From: Epiperipatus broadwayi
Lineage: Eukaryota > Onychophora > Udeonychophora > Euonychophora > Peripatidae
Direction: 5' to 3'
NCBI GenBank assembly: GCA_028023455.1
Contig: JAQFVV010006473.1
Location: 248,001-312,000 of the forward strand
DNA length: 64,000 nt
Below the pieces are notes generated by a model. It made no database searches, was not told the origin of the DNA, and worked only from the letters and a program-made list of their open reading frames with translations. Both the position numbers and the translations under genes were made by a program. Below, in pieces: positions 48,361-61,247 of the stretch. The stretch's first letter is position 1, and each line of letters starts with the position of its first letter.

Positions 48361-48600
48361 GTGGTTTTATATAAAGACGACATAAAGGATAGATGTGCTG
48401 GTGGTTTTATATAAATACGACATGGAAGATAGATGAACTGGTGGTTTTATATAAATACGACATGGAAGATAGATGAACTGGTGGTTTTATATAAATACGA
48501 CATGGAAGATAGATGTACTGGTGGTTTTATATAAATACGACATGGAAGATAAATGAACTGGTGGTTTTATATAAATACGACATGGAAGATAGATGAACTG
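48361..48600. repeat. Six 40-bp tandem repeats
   Basis: Six consecutive units of exactly 40 bp with 'gtggttttatataaatacga' then 'catggaagatagatgaactg'. The first unit is the most diverged. Inner units are almost identical, which indicates recent homogenisation. Confidence 0.97.
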
Positions 48601-49468
48601 GTGGTTGCCTGGATTCAAAAGCCCTACAGTAATCAATTGCTGCATTAACGGAATACCGGGCCTTGTTCTTTGACAAGGCTTAATGCCCCCAAGTAGCTCC
48701 GGACACGACAACCAGCCGGGTTATTTCAACCCCGTGATCCAAGAGATTACCGGGAAAGAAAAACTGCTTTCATTCCCCAATGGTAGAATGGCGAGACGCT
48801 GACTTCAGCGAAGGAAGGCATTGCCACAGACGTGAAGGACGAATACTTGAAGCGGATTTTTAAAAGAAATTATATAAAACCTGGAATCTATTAGTCTGTT
48901 TCTACGCCACAGGCTGAGATCCTTACCCCAATAAAACGTAGCGGACTTAAACTGACGGTGACAACAATAATTAGTTAAATTTACTCTGAAACTCTAACCC
49001 TTCGGGTTGACAGGCGGTAGCGATAGTATCAAATTATGCAATGAATTATTTCTCATATTATACATAACATTAATGAACACTTTGAAACTATTATATATAT
49101 ATTTAAGATTGAAACTTAGATTGTAATTTTATAACAACTTAACATAGAATAATAAAGTGATTTAACATTTACTAACTCGGAATGTGAAAGAATATTTAAT
49201 TCAGAACATGAAATTACTTTTAAATTAAATTGATCATTATTACACACTAGTTTACACAGATTTGGAAATATTACTATTGGCAATGTTTGTTCATGAAATA
49301 AGCAACATAAGAAAATATAAATGCATTCAGTTGAAATATTATTACTATTAATTACAATTTTATAAATGATTTCTAAAGACTAGAGCAGAGGATTAAAAAA
49401 GAAAAGAAAATTTACTGACAGGTTTAATAATAGCATTATAAATGATATAAAAAAAACTTACATATGAT

Positions 49469-49699
49469 TTACTTGATTGATAATATTAAGCACGTAAGAA
49501 AGTTAAAGTTCGTGTAACAAAGTTCTCTTCTTTCTTCATCCAGCTTGGTTTGTAACGAACGTAGGCGCGCATTTTTGAAAGTTATTTGTAAGGCATAGTA
49601 AATTTTGAGATTGGAAGTTGGAAATTCTGAAGTATATGAAACATGATCAAACAGCGGCACGAGGATCCATATTGGCGGGCAGAGACCAGCTCCTGGCAA
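49469..49699 (-). other. Minus-strand open frame in the GC-richer block, unknown
   Basis: A 76-residue frame has a non-random look: FKNARLRSLQTKLDEERREL is basic, then charged and helix-forming. It is not recognised. It may be a fragment of a transposon protein or a first exon. There is no supported splice site. Confidence 0.2.
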
Positions 49700-50394
49700 T
49701 TAGCCCATGAACATGGCGATTCACTGGTAAACTTCTTAATAAGATATTTGAATTATTATTAACTGCTGTGTTGTCTCGAGACTACCTCTCTCAAACACGA
49801 CCAAAGTTAGAATGTCAGTTTTTTCTAGAATTTGCCACTGCTGACCCTTTCCGACTTGTTTTTGTTTTAGGCTCCGCCTCCTTTTCAGCTTGACCAACAA
49901 TCAATTATCTGTTTCTAGCAATCTTTTAATTTTATACGCTATTCTTAAATCGATACATTAATTACATATAAAAATTCCTTACTAATTTTGAATACAACTT
50001 AATTGCTCTGAACATTTGTGCAATTAGATTTTAATTAAAAACACTGATCAAAGGAATGTGATTTTTGATCAGTATTTTTAAACGACTTTATACAATTTTA
50101 AAACTAAAATTTAAAACAAATACGCCCGCACTGAAACTTTAAATTAAATGATATAAATTCGCAAACCACGCACACACAAATATTATTTCATGGTTTGCGA
50201 CATTTATATACGGCATCTTTACACATTGACTGATAAACTATAAAATATATAACTAATTTTTATTATAAATTAAAATAGACAAAATCTCACTGCGGGCGAA
50301 CAGTAGCTTGAATTACCGTACATAAAACACTTGAAACGAAGATCGGTTCTCCGATCTGTCTGTTTCAATATATATATATATATATATTGTAATT

Positions 50395-52765
50395 ATAAAG
50401 ATACAAGACTTTCCCTAGTCAAGTGTAATATACATTATGTATGCAGAAATGCTACAAGAAAGCTATACATAACTTATTGTAAATAAATCAACATTGATAT
50501 CCAAAAAGGCTAAAACTTATTATTAGTGGTGATCTTAGTTTATAAATTAATCAAGCCAGCTTACAATTCATATATTATTTTAAATTAAATATTACTAATT
50601 TCAACAGAACATAAATAATTTTTAGTACTGTTTGAATAGGTAATGTTTAGAAATGGGCATTGATAAATGGAAATTAAAATTGTATTTGCAAGTTTATTAA
50701 AATGACTCATTATGAATCTGCCTGTAAAATGTATTTGGATTGAGAATATTCTATGATAAGATTTTATATTGTATGTTCTGACCAACATATATAATAAAAT
50801 AATAGCTGGTGGCCTTCATTTCAGTTCATGACTTCTCTATAATTTTAGAATTTCTGCTGAGGAAATTATAACAACTTCACACATATTGGATTATGAAACA
50901 TCAAGAAGCTGTCTTACAAAACTTTTTCAATAGTTCAAACTTAATCACAAGGACATTAGAAGCAACTGCCCATCTTTTGAAGCAGACTTTCTAATATTCT
51001 CTTACTAATGTCAATTAATCTGAACTCAATATTTGTAGTAAGTGCAATGAAATTTATTAACAAAGGATTAACAGCAAGTCCTTTCTCCCTAAATTAATAT
51101 AAAGAAGATAATTAAATTACCATTGTTTTTGTTTTACTTTAATTAAATCATTTTTTAATTATCTAAGTAAAAACAGATTGAATTTTTAGTTATGAATGTA
51201 TTAAAAAACCTTCTGGCCTTAGGCAAAAATAGTTTATTAAAAAGTTGATATTTTTATCAAAATTAAAAATAAGTCAAATAAAAATATTGATATGAAATAC
51301 ATTTTTGTTTGATTTTAAATAATTTATATTTTTAAAATTCCAAGAAATATTATTACTTAATCAATATTTCAGTTATCCCAGATTTTATTTAAAGTAATTA
51401 CATATGCAAATTTTGTCTGTGTTTATTTTTACTTTTTTTTAAGCTACAGAAAAACAAATACAGAATATGTCTCTATATGTATAAGCAAACAAAATAAAGT
51501 GTGGAATAATTTTTATGCAAATAATCTAAAAATATGCTTAGCTAATTCACTAAACAAACTAATGGTTTTCATTAAAGATGGTGCTGTTTATTAGCTTTAC
51601 TATGGATTTCTACAGCTATTGGTAGTTGATATTTTACTCAGTTTTTTTTTTAAATGATAAAACTGTGAACTAATGATTACTGAATCATTAATTAAAAGCA
51701 ATTAAATTGATCAAGTATAGTACAGTAATTAATAACTTTAAATAATTTAATCCAGCATATATCTATATGATAGCTTTAGTTCTTTGTCTTCCAATTATAA
51801 TATCATTTGCCAAATTATTTTGAGAGGAGTATTGAAATAGCAAAAAAATATTTTTTGTTTAATTTACTAAAGATTTTTGATTATTTTTACACAATAATAA
51901 ATAAATTATTCTTATATATTATAACAGTCAGATGTGATGATTTAGTCTTACCGTATCTGCACTACAGGGCATCACTAAGCCATTTGAACCTAGAAAATTT
52001 ATAGAGTAGGCAGATACACCCTGTTAAGATCTAACTTTTAATGGCTTATTCTGACCATCAGCTCAATACCACTAACTCAGTGAGATGCAGAGATTTACAA
52101 AATATAAATTCTTAAAATATTTTTTCAATATTAACAAACATAAAAGAAGCCACTGCCAGTAATTAACACACAAACATTTTTTAACACTCATATAAATAAA
52201 ATTGAGGAACAAAATGTATTATTTTAGGTTTTAATATCAATTTTTAAATTTAAATTATTATTTTAAACTATTCGCACAGATGGACATTTTAATAAATTTT
52301 ACTTTAGAATGTTGCGTATAGATAGGCTACATAGATTACTCAGTTAAAAACATTTCAAAACAAACATAATCAAAATATAAGGTCATTGATGTAATTGCAG
52401 AGGGGAATTTACAAGAAACCCAATGGCATTCATCATAAGATGCTGCATTGACACTAATAATTTAAAAGACACTCGAATAAATACATTTTTAGATACTCAA
52501 CATGAGGTATCCTATTTATCGAATATCTATATATCCTAATCAAATATGAAAATAAAAAACATAATTAAATGTTAACGAATCTATGCAGCCATCTATACCC
52601 AACTTAAATTTAATGCATTTAAATAATTTAATCAATAAATATTAAAAAAATAGAAATGATTAAATCAGAAAATTCAATAGTATAAAAAATCAAACATTAA
52701 TAATTGGTTTGAAAGGTCAGATTAAAGTTTAATTTAAAAGATTTAGGTTTAGCTTGTCAAATCTT
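50395..52765. other. AT-rich DNA, one decayed R1-like fragment
   Basis: At 52045-52095, minus strand, GCATCTCACTGAGT followed by GGTATTGAGCTGATGGTC aligns with the hammerhead-like part of R1 (39925-40060). It is too decayed to fold. Otherwise nothing. Confidence 0.4.
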
Positions 52766-52779
52766 GAAAGTTCTTAATT

Positions 52780-53031
52780 ATTTTTTTTTTTTAAATTTTT
52801 CAGTTATATCTCTTACAGTTGAAGAGTTCCAGTTCCTGGTATCAATTCCCATGAAGTCTTTATTTGAAGACCGGTCTATCTGAAGGTGGCCTTAGCTGGT
52901 TCAATTCTGGTATTATTTTATTCGGGTCTGCAACAATACCATTCATAATTCAACAGTCATTTCATTTGAAATAAGTGAGAGAGGGCGACAAGTGTGTCTT
53001 ATCCCCCTTCTCACAAAATTAAGATGGAACT
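52780..53031 (-). mobile_element. ~252-bp retroposed insertion with A tail
   Basis: Direct repeats GTTCTTAATT flank the block (52770-52779 and 53032-53041). On the minus strand the block ends in a run of about 12 A (52782-52793), next to the left repeat. The body is GC-richer than its surroundings and non-coding. These are the marks of a SINE or processed transcript. No clear polymerase III boxes, so the family is open. Confidence 0.55.
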
Positions 53032-53599
53032 GTTCTTAATTTCAATATTTTTCCTTTTATACCGATCATCCGGATTCACTGAACAATGGTTTCCTGTTCC
53101 AAATTTTCATTACAGTCTGAGCCTTCATTGCTGCTTCTATTGGACATCTAATTTATTTTTGTTCTCTTATCTATATTTCATCTGACTTTTTTATATAAGA
53201 ACCCCAAGGGCTAGTTTGCTTTTTGTTTAATTTATAAAACAATAATTTCCATTTACAAAAATATTTTATCTTTAGATCTTGTATTTTTTTTTATAAAAAA
53301 GTACATTCAGATACTTTTTTTTTATTTTAAAAAAAAATACTTTTAAAGTTTTGTATCTGTGTGAATATATATACATACATTGAACAACTCTTTTTAATTT
53401 TAGCTTTTAGTCTTTTATTTACAAACTTAAAAAAGTTTTTATTCTAATTTTAAATTAATGTAATGGCATATTATATACCATTACAATATATATATATTCT
53501 AATGAAATGAAATTTTTACTAAATAACTATCTTAAATATATAGATTTTTAACGAAATTATATTTACTAAATGAATAAGTTTTGACTAGGGGATTGATGT

Positions 53600-54160
53600 T
53601 TAATAGGCATCCACATTGTAGCCAAATCTAACTAAAAGATATTTTTCTTAATATTGATTTTTGAAATATGAAAATTTTTTTAAATATAAATTAACGAAAG
53701 ATGCATTTCTTCAGTATCAATTAAATATGTGATGCATCAATTATATATATTCTAGTATAATAAGGATAGATTAAATAATTTCTAAGTATAGATTTAATAT
53801 AATAATTTCTCCTGTACAATGTATAGACTAATATATTTTATAAGTATCAATTAAATATAATCTCCTTCGTGCGACCACATTATAAGCCAATTGTAAACAA
53901 ACAAAAATCAATTCAAACAAATGAAAGTTATTCTTATTTTGTTAACTTTATAAAAACTTATTAAATTAACATAAAACGCATTTTACAATCTCTTGATCGG
54001 TCATCCACATTAGATTTTAAATAGCATTAAAACGATTGGGAAAGCTTACAAATATCCCATATATTATTGGATAGTTTAAGCTAATTAGAACTTTATTTTA
54101 ATCAATGAGAGTTTTTATTCAAATGGTTGCACATCCACATTATGGATTGATTGTACTATA
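53600..54160. repeat. Very degenerate ~130-bp tandem repeat
   Basis: 'catccacatt' or 'gaccacatt' followed by 'a.gccaattg'-like sequence recurs at about 53608, 53872, 54002 and 54131. These spacings are multiples of about 131 bp. Only the landmark is well conserved. Confidence 0.35.
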
Positions 54161-54164
54161 TTTA

Positions 54165-57100
54165 AATCTATATGGCATTTAAACATTTGCAGATAAATTG
54201 CATGCCAATTACAACATTTTAAGGATGGATCGATGAATGCTTCACCATTCCCAGCTGACACTATTTCTGAGGCCTACTGGGGTGATGATGATGGTACAGA
54301 ACACCTATAATTTTAATTGCCAGAGCGCCAAATTGCATCTCTAATAAAATACAGAGATTAAATCTCAATTCAATACTCTTAGTAAGAATATTTCATCAAT
54401 GGGTGAATACATAATCGATTTAGAAAACATTGAGAATGCATTAAAATTGACACTATTAATATCTTTAAGAATTCCAGGTTATTCTCAGCACATTCCCCAT
54501 TCACTATGATTAAAGCTACAATTAAATTTTATTCTAACTATAAAGTTCTATATTCATCTCCTCCTTCCTGTTCCAATCCTCCATCAACTTCACATCCATA
54601 TGTCTATTACCCTATTATTTATTTTATCATTAAATGTTACATTTTTGCTAGCTCATTTCTCCCCATTATAATCTCTTCTCAGGATTTTTTCGAACAATTA
54701 GGTGTGGAAATCGAATAAGCTGCGACAGATTATTGGTGATAAACAATCCTCTCTTCACTGCCTCCAAGGTGATCTCAGTTGTCTTTAATGCAGTTTAATA
54801 TTTATTTACATTAAAGCTCAAATATTTTAAGCTTATTAAAATCTTTTAGTAATACATTATAAACATATTCATAATTATAGCCAAATTATAAAGATGTGAG
54901 TCCAGAGAGGGGTTTGAATACAATGGATGGGGAAAGGATTTTATGCCCCCCTCTGCACTCACTATCACTCAATACTATCTCTATTCACAATTTATACTTC
55001 AACAATATTAAATTATTTGGTAATTTTAAGTATTTGAAATTAAACTTTTAAATAATTTTACTAAATATTAGTTACGTACATGATAATTTAAATATTAATA
55101 AAAATATATTGATGTATGATTGGATTGGAAATCTCTAGATAATAATAACCCACAAAAACATGGAGACACACGCAAATTTTATTTAAAACAAATACAAAAT
55201 TTTATTTAACAAACTATAATTCACTACAAAAACATATACACTATATTTACACTTTCATTTTATCTTAAATATAGTGAATACCAATTTCTTCCCGTTTTCA
55301 ATGCTTTCTCTTTTATTACTGATTTGTGTTAGAACGAATTTCTCCCCTAATTAAATTTAATAATTTTATTTAACAAATCTAAAATTAATATTCTCTCTTA
55401 AATTCCTTTCCCCGTAATCTTTACAACAGAGATATCTTAAAAATAGTGAGACTAAGTCATTGCAAATCAATCGGCATTAAGATCAACCATCATCATAGTG
55501 CACACATTCTATATTCATGTTCTTATAACATAATAATATTTTAACAATATTACCTTTCCAGCGAAGTTCTCAGCTGGCTATGTAAATATTTATTAAATAA
55601 ATTTATATATGCATTGCTTATGCCCAATCATTAACCCTTAACATTTATTAACTTGATTATTTTTGGCTTGAATGCTAAATCAAATCTACAAAAACAATAT
55701 TGAAATACACCAATCGCACATACATTATCTGCATTCATTCTGACATAAAATTGAGTTTGTGACATGGTATCCAATACTTATAATAATGCTTATCATGGTT
55801 ATCCTCTCATACACATGTAAGAAATATTAAATATTAATATGAGGCAGGCAGTGACCCGAATAAGAGAGAACCTTTTCACTAAGGTTGAGATATGCTAGGA
55901 TTTTTATTGCTAGTCATATAAAAACATAGGTATACCAAATGCATCTGGCCATCAAAATAAGAAACCTTCTTATGGTGTAGAGAATAATCAAGTGGGAAAA
56001 CTCTTTCACTGGGTTAAAATACTTTATGAATATAGCATACATATCTTAGTGAACTAGACTTCACTGGCTTTGTGGAGATCTTTGTCTATCCACACACATA
56101 CAGGTCAAAACATCAAATTATACAAGTAAAACTTTTATCTCTTTAATATTCTTGTGACTAGTGCACTGGAATATGAGCCCATAAATTTTCCAAGCATAAA
56201 TCAGCTTGTTTATGGCCTTAAATCTATGATAACAATAATAATAAACAATAAGAAATGCAATAAAATTCTCAAAACTATTTCCATGCACTTTTATAAGAAA
56301 ATGCTGATGATTTAACTCAATAGACAAGCAATTTATTTATAAGTCTAAGCATTTGACAATAACTTCTGATGCTAATAATAATATCTCTAAGTGTTTTTTT
56401 AAATTGTTCATAAAGCATTTTAAATAAGGCATATCAGAACATGATATAAATTTCACCTACCCCCAAAATGACAATAATAGCAAAAGCATTTAAATAAACA
56501 TATATAAAATCATCTGAAATCAATCTCTATCTCCAAAATATTACAATGGTAATTATAACATGAATTAATTTTAAATATATGATATACATGATACACTACA
56601 AAGAAAGAAATTTATTTTTTTATTAAATGTCCTACACACATTTTTTATATATATATTAAATGTCCTACACACATAAAGAGTGAATAATAAAAAAATTATA
56701 CTTAAATAAAGTCCTTTAGCAGGTATCCTTCCAAGTTCCTGATTCCACTTTTCTTTTTTTTTTCATTCCTCCTTGACCGGTTTATAAGAGCATATAAGTC
56801 TTTGTAGTAAAAAGTTATTTTAATAGAGTTTGGTTCCTTTACCATCATATATACAGTTTTATTTTGTTGAACCGCGTTCCTCATTTCCAACTCTATGTAG
56901 ATTACATTTAAAACTTTTAATTTTATGCAGGTTTCAGTTAAACAGCCTTCATTTAACTTTTTCACAATATCAGTCTGTTTTTGATTGTCCTTTTCCAATT
57001 TTAAATTCATTTTATATTTTAAATTGACTTATATATACATCAAACTTCTGAGCTTTAAATTTTACTATTTGCATATATAAATGATATTAAACTCAAAGTT

Positions 57101-58955
57101 TAATTTCTGTGGTTTAAATTTTTATTACCATCTGTTGATCCAGCAATGACCATTACTTAACTTCTGGAGAAAAATGTGTGTGTGCTCACTTAAAATTTAT
57201 TCACTACACATTGTCTTTTTTTAGGACAATGTTAGATTTAGCCAAGTTATTCTTAAGAGACAAAAAGTACAATAAAAACGATTTTAAATTTTATAAGAGA
57301 GTTTTTCTCTCAGTCAATGCAAGAAAAACCTGTGAAAAGAAAGTTTTAAATACAAAAAAGCCCTTCCCCTTCTGTTAACACAGCTTTTATAGAGAAAATC
57401 CATCTGTTCATTTTTTTTTATAATTAATTGACTTGTTCCTTTTTCTCTATTAATTTTAACCTTTTTGCTCTTTCAGAAAACCAGGCCCAAATTCCAATCT
57501 GTATTTTAAACAGACACAATTAACTTCACAATTCAACAGCTATAATTGCCAATTAATTTTTGTCATTTTACAAACTATCATTGTTAATAGTCGAAATTAA
57601 TGGTCCACTTAAATTCCTTGGTGAAATCTGTATCTTTTAAAGACTCTGATAATTGACTGAGTAATATAACATCCATGAAACTCAAATGAAAAGTAAATAA
57701 CAGAAAAAGCTTTCTTACTTTTTCCATTTAATAATGAAACAAAATATATATTGCAGCTGTTTCAAACCCAGACTTTGAATTAAATTTGGCTGCTAATATT
57801 AAACTTATTAAAATGATTTAATTTCTTATTTAAAGATTGCTTTACAACATGACAAGGAATGATTATTCATTGTGAATTTTACAATTAAGATCCACAATTA
57901 GATTATATACACACACATTGCAGGTATATAATTTTTTAAAATTAACCTTTAATACTTTAATTTTTAATTTTAATCATTAATTATTATAACCATATTATTA
58001 TTATTTTTCACTTACTTACACAAACTATTTATTTCCAACTTAGCATAAAATAATGTCCATTCATTTTCACTATCTAATGTAGTTTTCAATAGTCACACAT
58101 CTCCTCCCTTTTCTCAGTTAATCTATCAACAAATGTATAAATTTTGCTTTCCTAATATGTTTTTAATATTAACTTGACCCATAAATAAAACTAAAATAAT
58201 CTTTTGAATAGAAACATCTTAATAATAAAATTTTTAGATTGCTTACTAAGTCAAACATAAACAATTCTTATAAATATGGGTTCGAACTTGGTCTGTGCTA
58301 AAATTTTTTTTATTAAAGGAAAAAAAATACTTACATTATGAGGAAAATTTTTGTTGAACCCTATTTTGCATATTTAACTCCAAAACTGGAGTCTTGGACA
58401 AATCCAAGGGCTACAATATATATATATATATGTTGTGCACTTTTTATTAGCTCAGACTATTCTAAAATAAAATTTTAGTGTATAATTTTAAATTTTACAA
58501 ATCTAATAATATTTACTTATTAAAAGAAGACAATAATGAAATATTAGATCACAGGGTTTGAACTCGAATTTAGTTAAGGGAAATTTATAAATGTCTTAAC
58601 TCAAAATACATATAGAAAATAACCTATAGAGTCATATATATGCAGATGGATGAACAATTAATATTATTTGGAGTTTAAAACCAGTGAAGTTTAAATTGTA
58701 ATTTTGTAAACATAATGCGTAGTAGGGACTAATAATTATTGTGGGTGCGCATTTAATTTTAACCATAGAAATTATTTATCTTCAAATCTTGCTATATTTA
58801 AAAGTAAATAAATAAGGTTTAATTTTAAAAATACTGATTTAAAATTAAAACAGTAAATTCTACCTTTATTTAAATTCTAAAAAAAATTTGTATTTTAATA
58901 TTTTAAAAAAAAAAGGAAAATCGGTCATTTTAAAATAATAAACCAAAAACTTTCA
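54165..58955. other. AT-rich DNA, no gene seen
   Basis: Frames at 54506-54718, 56702-57010 and 57178-57378 were inspected. None shows a known domain. B-box-like GGGTTCGAACTTGG (58270) and GGTTTGAACTCG (58555) lack convincing A-boxes. Confidence 0.4.
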
Positions 58956-59313
58956 AAATAAATAGTTGTTTCATAGAAAAAAAGTGGGAAAATATTAGCC
59001 AATCAAAGAGTTTCAAACAATCTTGGAATATGAAATTCAAGAGAGGGGGGAAGAGAGGAAGAGCTTCTTGATCGTAAAGTTGAAGTAACTAAGTTTTTTT
59101 TTCTTGGTGATATTTTTTTAAAAAAAAAAACAAAGTTGGATTAAAATTCCTAAAACCTCATGATTTATAACTTTATATTAATATACATGGATAATTATAA
59201 GCTCTGTTGTTAAAATAATGGAATAAATTAATCGTTTTTCTACTGGGCAAGTCAATAATCGGAATTCCCAATAATCTCTTGAAAATTAATAAGTATTGAA
59301 GAAATAATTGGAG

Positions 59314-59682
59314 ATGAATAGTCAACGAATATATTCACAAAAAAATAACAATAATTGTGCCATAGGGAAAATGAACTGCAGTAATACACAAAAGGAAATA
59401 AATAAACACCGTAAATATCCAGTAAGGATAGATAAAAAAATAGAATATCTCTTGGAAACAGTTAAGTATATATATTTAATATTCAATGGAACTAAATTAG
59501 TAATAAATAAAAGTGTTCATTATTATTCTGGATATATTATTTATTTTGAGCCATACCAGCATAGATGTCAGTTTTATAAAGTTTTAGCTGAAAAAAAAAA
59601 AAAAACGTTGCACGACGCATTTTTAATTGAAATAATAAGTGTGCTTTTTACTATAGAGAGAAATATATATCATATAAAGTAA
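59314..59682 (+). CDS. Hypothetical open reading frame, unknown
   Basis: An ATG-started frame of 122 residues is unusually long for DNA this AT-rich, where stops come on average about every ten codons. Composition is K/N/I/Y-rich with a few C and H (SVHYYSGYIIYFEPYQHRCQ). No signal peptide, clear membrane helix or known domain. A poly-A run inside it codes for KKKK and would be prone to frameshift. A CCAAT box (58999-59003) and a purine-rich GAGAGGGGGGAAGAGAGGAA stretch (59040-59060) lie upstream. This could be a terminal exon or a chance frame. Confidence 0.25.
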   Translation: MNSQRIYSQKNNNNCAIGKMNCSNTQKEINKHRKYPVRIDKKIEYLLETVKYIYLIFNGTKLVINKSVHYYSGYIIYFEPYQHRCQFYKVLAEKKKKTLHDAFLIEIISVLFTIERNIYHIK

Positions 59683-60281
59683 ATAAAGCAAGCCACAAAT
59701 AAATTTTTATTACTAAACAAAGAACAAAACAAGGATTATTGTTGCAGTAACTCAAATACCTAGCGAATCTTAGGATAAGCAGAATCTTCAAAAAAAAAAA
59801 AAAAATAAGGAAAAATAAAAACATTATGATAAGTTTATGGATTGTGGAACAACTAGATTTAAAATTGTTCTTATACTTTAGCTGAGAGTTAAAACAGAAC
59901 TTCTTTCTAATGTTAGTATTTATATTTTTAATCGATGATTTGTTAGTATAATGGGGGGGGGGAGAGAAAACTAATTTAATAAGGAATTAATTCAAGGGTT
60001 GTTATATTAATAGTTATTTAATAATTCGGTTAAGTTTAAAGATTATGAATCCTTTAAATAAATAAATATACTCGATATTTTAGTATGAAAGAATATTTAA
60101 AATGATATATACATACTCCAAAGAGCAGGTTTTATATATATGATAAACAAAAATGCAAGTTAAAAAACTTGCTAACGCTTGTATTTATGTCCACAGATGG
60201 CGTCCTACCAAAAACACCTATCAAGCGTATTTTCGTTTACATAAACGTCAGAGTAGTTAGTATTCACTATCTCTAACTATA

Positions 60282-60339
60282 ATTCCACTTTCAGATCATG
60301 ATTTCAAGCTATTTGCTATCGTCAGTGAAAGACAGGAAT
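60282..60339 (-). ncRNA. Hammerhead-like motif, inverted unit 1
   Basis: Minus strand: ATTCC and CTTTCA (stem I), CTGACGA core (60325-60319), GAAA, TCATGA, TC, then TGAAAG and GGAAT. Identical to the direct-block copies. Confidence 0.7.
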
Positions 60340-60688
60340 AAAGAAACTAGATCTAAATACAAACTCTGAGCGTTTATGAAACAATTTCTATTCAGCTTGC
60401 AAGCGTGAATTTTTTAGACACGTAATGTCTTCAAACTCAGCATAGCAAACCAGATAGCTATATGGGTCTGATCTCAGTTCAGCATCACCACATAGTAGAA
60501 GCCTCTGCAATCTATATCATTCAAGAAAGACCTCAAAGGTACATTTATGATAAACAAAAATGCAAGTTAAAAAACTTGCTAACGCTTGTATTTATGTCCA
60601 CAGATGGCGTCCTACCAAAAACACCTATCAAGCGTATTTTCGTTTACATAAACGTCAGAGTAGTTAGTATTCACTATCTCTAACTATA

Positions 60689-60746
60689 ATTCCACTTTCA
60701 GATCATGATTTCAAGCTATTTGCTATCATCAGTGAAAGACAGGAAT
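60689..60746 (-). ncRNA. Hammerhead-like motif, inverted unit 2
   Basis: Minus strand, same layout, with the consensus core CTGATGA (60732-60726), the only array copy with this base. Confidence 0.7.
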
Positions 60747-60781
60747 AAAGAAACTAGATATATAAAGAAACTAGTTTCTTT

Positions 60782-60839
60782 ATTCCTGTCTTTCACTGAC
60801 GATAGCAAATAGCTTGAAATCATGATCTGAAAGTGGAAT
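60782..60839 (+). ncRNA. Hammerhead-like motif, direct unit 1
   Basis: Plus strand order: ATTCC (60782-60786) and CTTTCA (60790-60795) form the 5' side of stem I. Then come CTGACGA (60796-60802), stem II TAGC-AAATA-GCTT, GAAA (60816-60819), self-complementary TCATGA (stem III) and TC (60826-60827, cleavage expected after C60827). TGAAAG and GGAAT (60828-60839) pair with the 5' side across a small internal loop. Every conserved core position fits. Stem II is weak (three pairs plus a T-T at its base), so activity may be low or need a dimer. Confidence 0.72.
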
Positions 60840-61189
60840 TATAGTTAGAGATAGTGAATACTAACTACTCTGACGTTTATGTAAACGAAAATACGCTTGA
60901 TAGGTGTTTTTGGTAGGACGCCATCTGTGGACATAAATACAAGCGTTAGCAAGTTTTTTAACTTGCATTTTTGTTTATCATAAATGTACCTTTGAGGTCT
61001 TTCTTGCAATGATATAGATTGCAGAGGCTTCTACTATGTGGTGATGCTGAACTGAGATCAGACCCATATAGCTATCTGGTTTGCTATGCTGAGTTTGAAG
61101 ACATTACGTGTCTAAAAAATTCACGCTTGCAAGCTGAATAGAAATTGTTTCATAAACGCTCAGAGTTTGTATTTAGATCTAGTTTCTTT

Positions 61190-61247
61190 ATTCCTGTCTT
61201 TCACTGACGATAGCAAATAGCTTGAAATCATGATCTGAAAGTGGAAT
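61190..61247 (+). ncRNA. Hammerhead-like motif, direct unit 2
   Basis: Same sequence as unit 1, offset by exactly 408 bp. Core at 61204-61210, cleavage expected after 61235. Confidence 0.72.

Larger units (their letters stand above)
47680..50370. other. GC- and CpG-richer block of unknown origin
   Basis: Base composition changes abruptly to clearly higher GC, with CpG dinucleotides otherwise rare in the window, and returns to AT-rich after a (TA)n at about 50372-50389. It contains six 40-bp repeats (48361-48600). A cluster of GGTTT/CCGGG-rich sequence lies at 48600-48960. Small inverted repeats occur at about 50124/50290 ('cgcccgca'/'tgcgggcg') and 50162/50195 ('gcaaacca'/'tggtttgc'). No long open frame or LTR pair was found. 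Candidates are a large non-autonomous transposon, a retroelement leader, or a CpG-containing promoter/first-exon region. Confidence 0.45.
60141..60757 (-). mobile_element. Retrozyme-like array, inverted block (1.5 units)
   Basis: One full unit (60141-60547, 407 bp; one base deleted at about 60520) and the first half of a second (60548-60757) read in the orientation opposite to the main block. The blocks meet head to head near 60758-60770. Each unit carries a hammerhead-like motif on the minus strand (60282-60339 and 60689-60746). The second has CTGATGA in place of CTGACGA. The block begins in a short (TA)n. Confidence 0.9.

Noticed and set aside
48361-48600. CRISPR-like array
   Set aside because: The 40-bp units are directly contiguous with no variable spacers, in an animal genome.
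47680-50370. LTR retrotransposon in the GC-richer block
   Set aside because: No pair of long terminal repeats, primer-binding site or gag/pol frame could be found.
56702-57010. 102-residue minus-strand frame as a gene
   Set aside because: K/N/I-rich composition as expected from base bias, no domain, and an opposing open frame on the plus strand of equal plausibility.
58260-58570. Two B-box-like motifs (GGGTTCGAACTTGG, GGTTTGAACTCG) as SINEs
   Set aside because: No convincing A-box, cloverleaf, tail or duplication around either.
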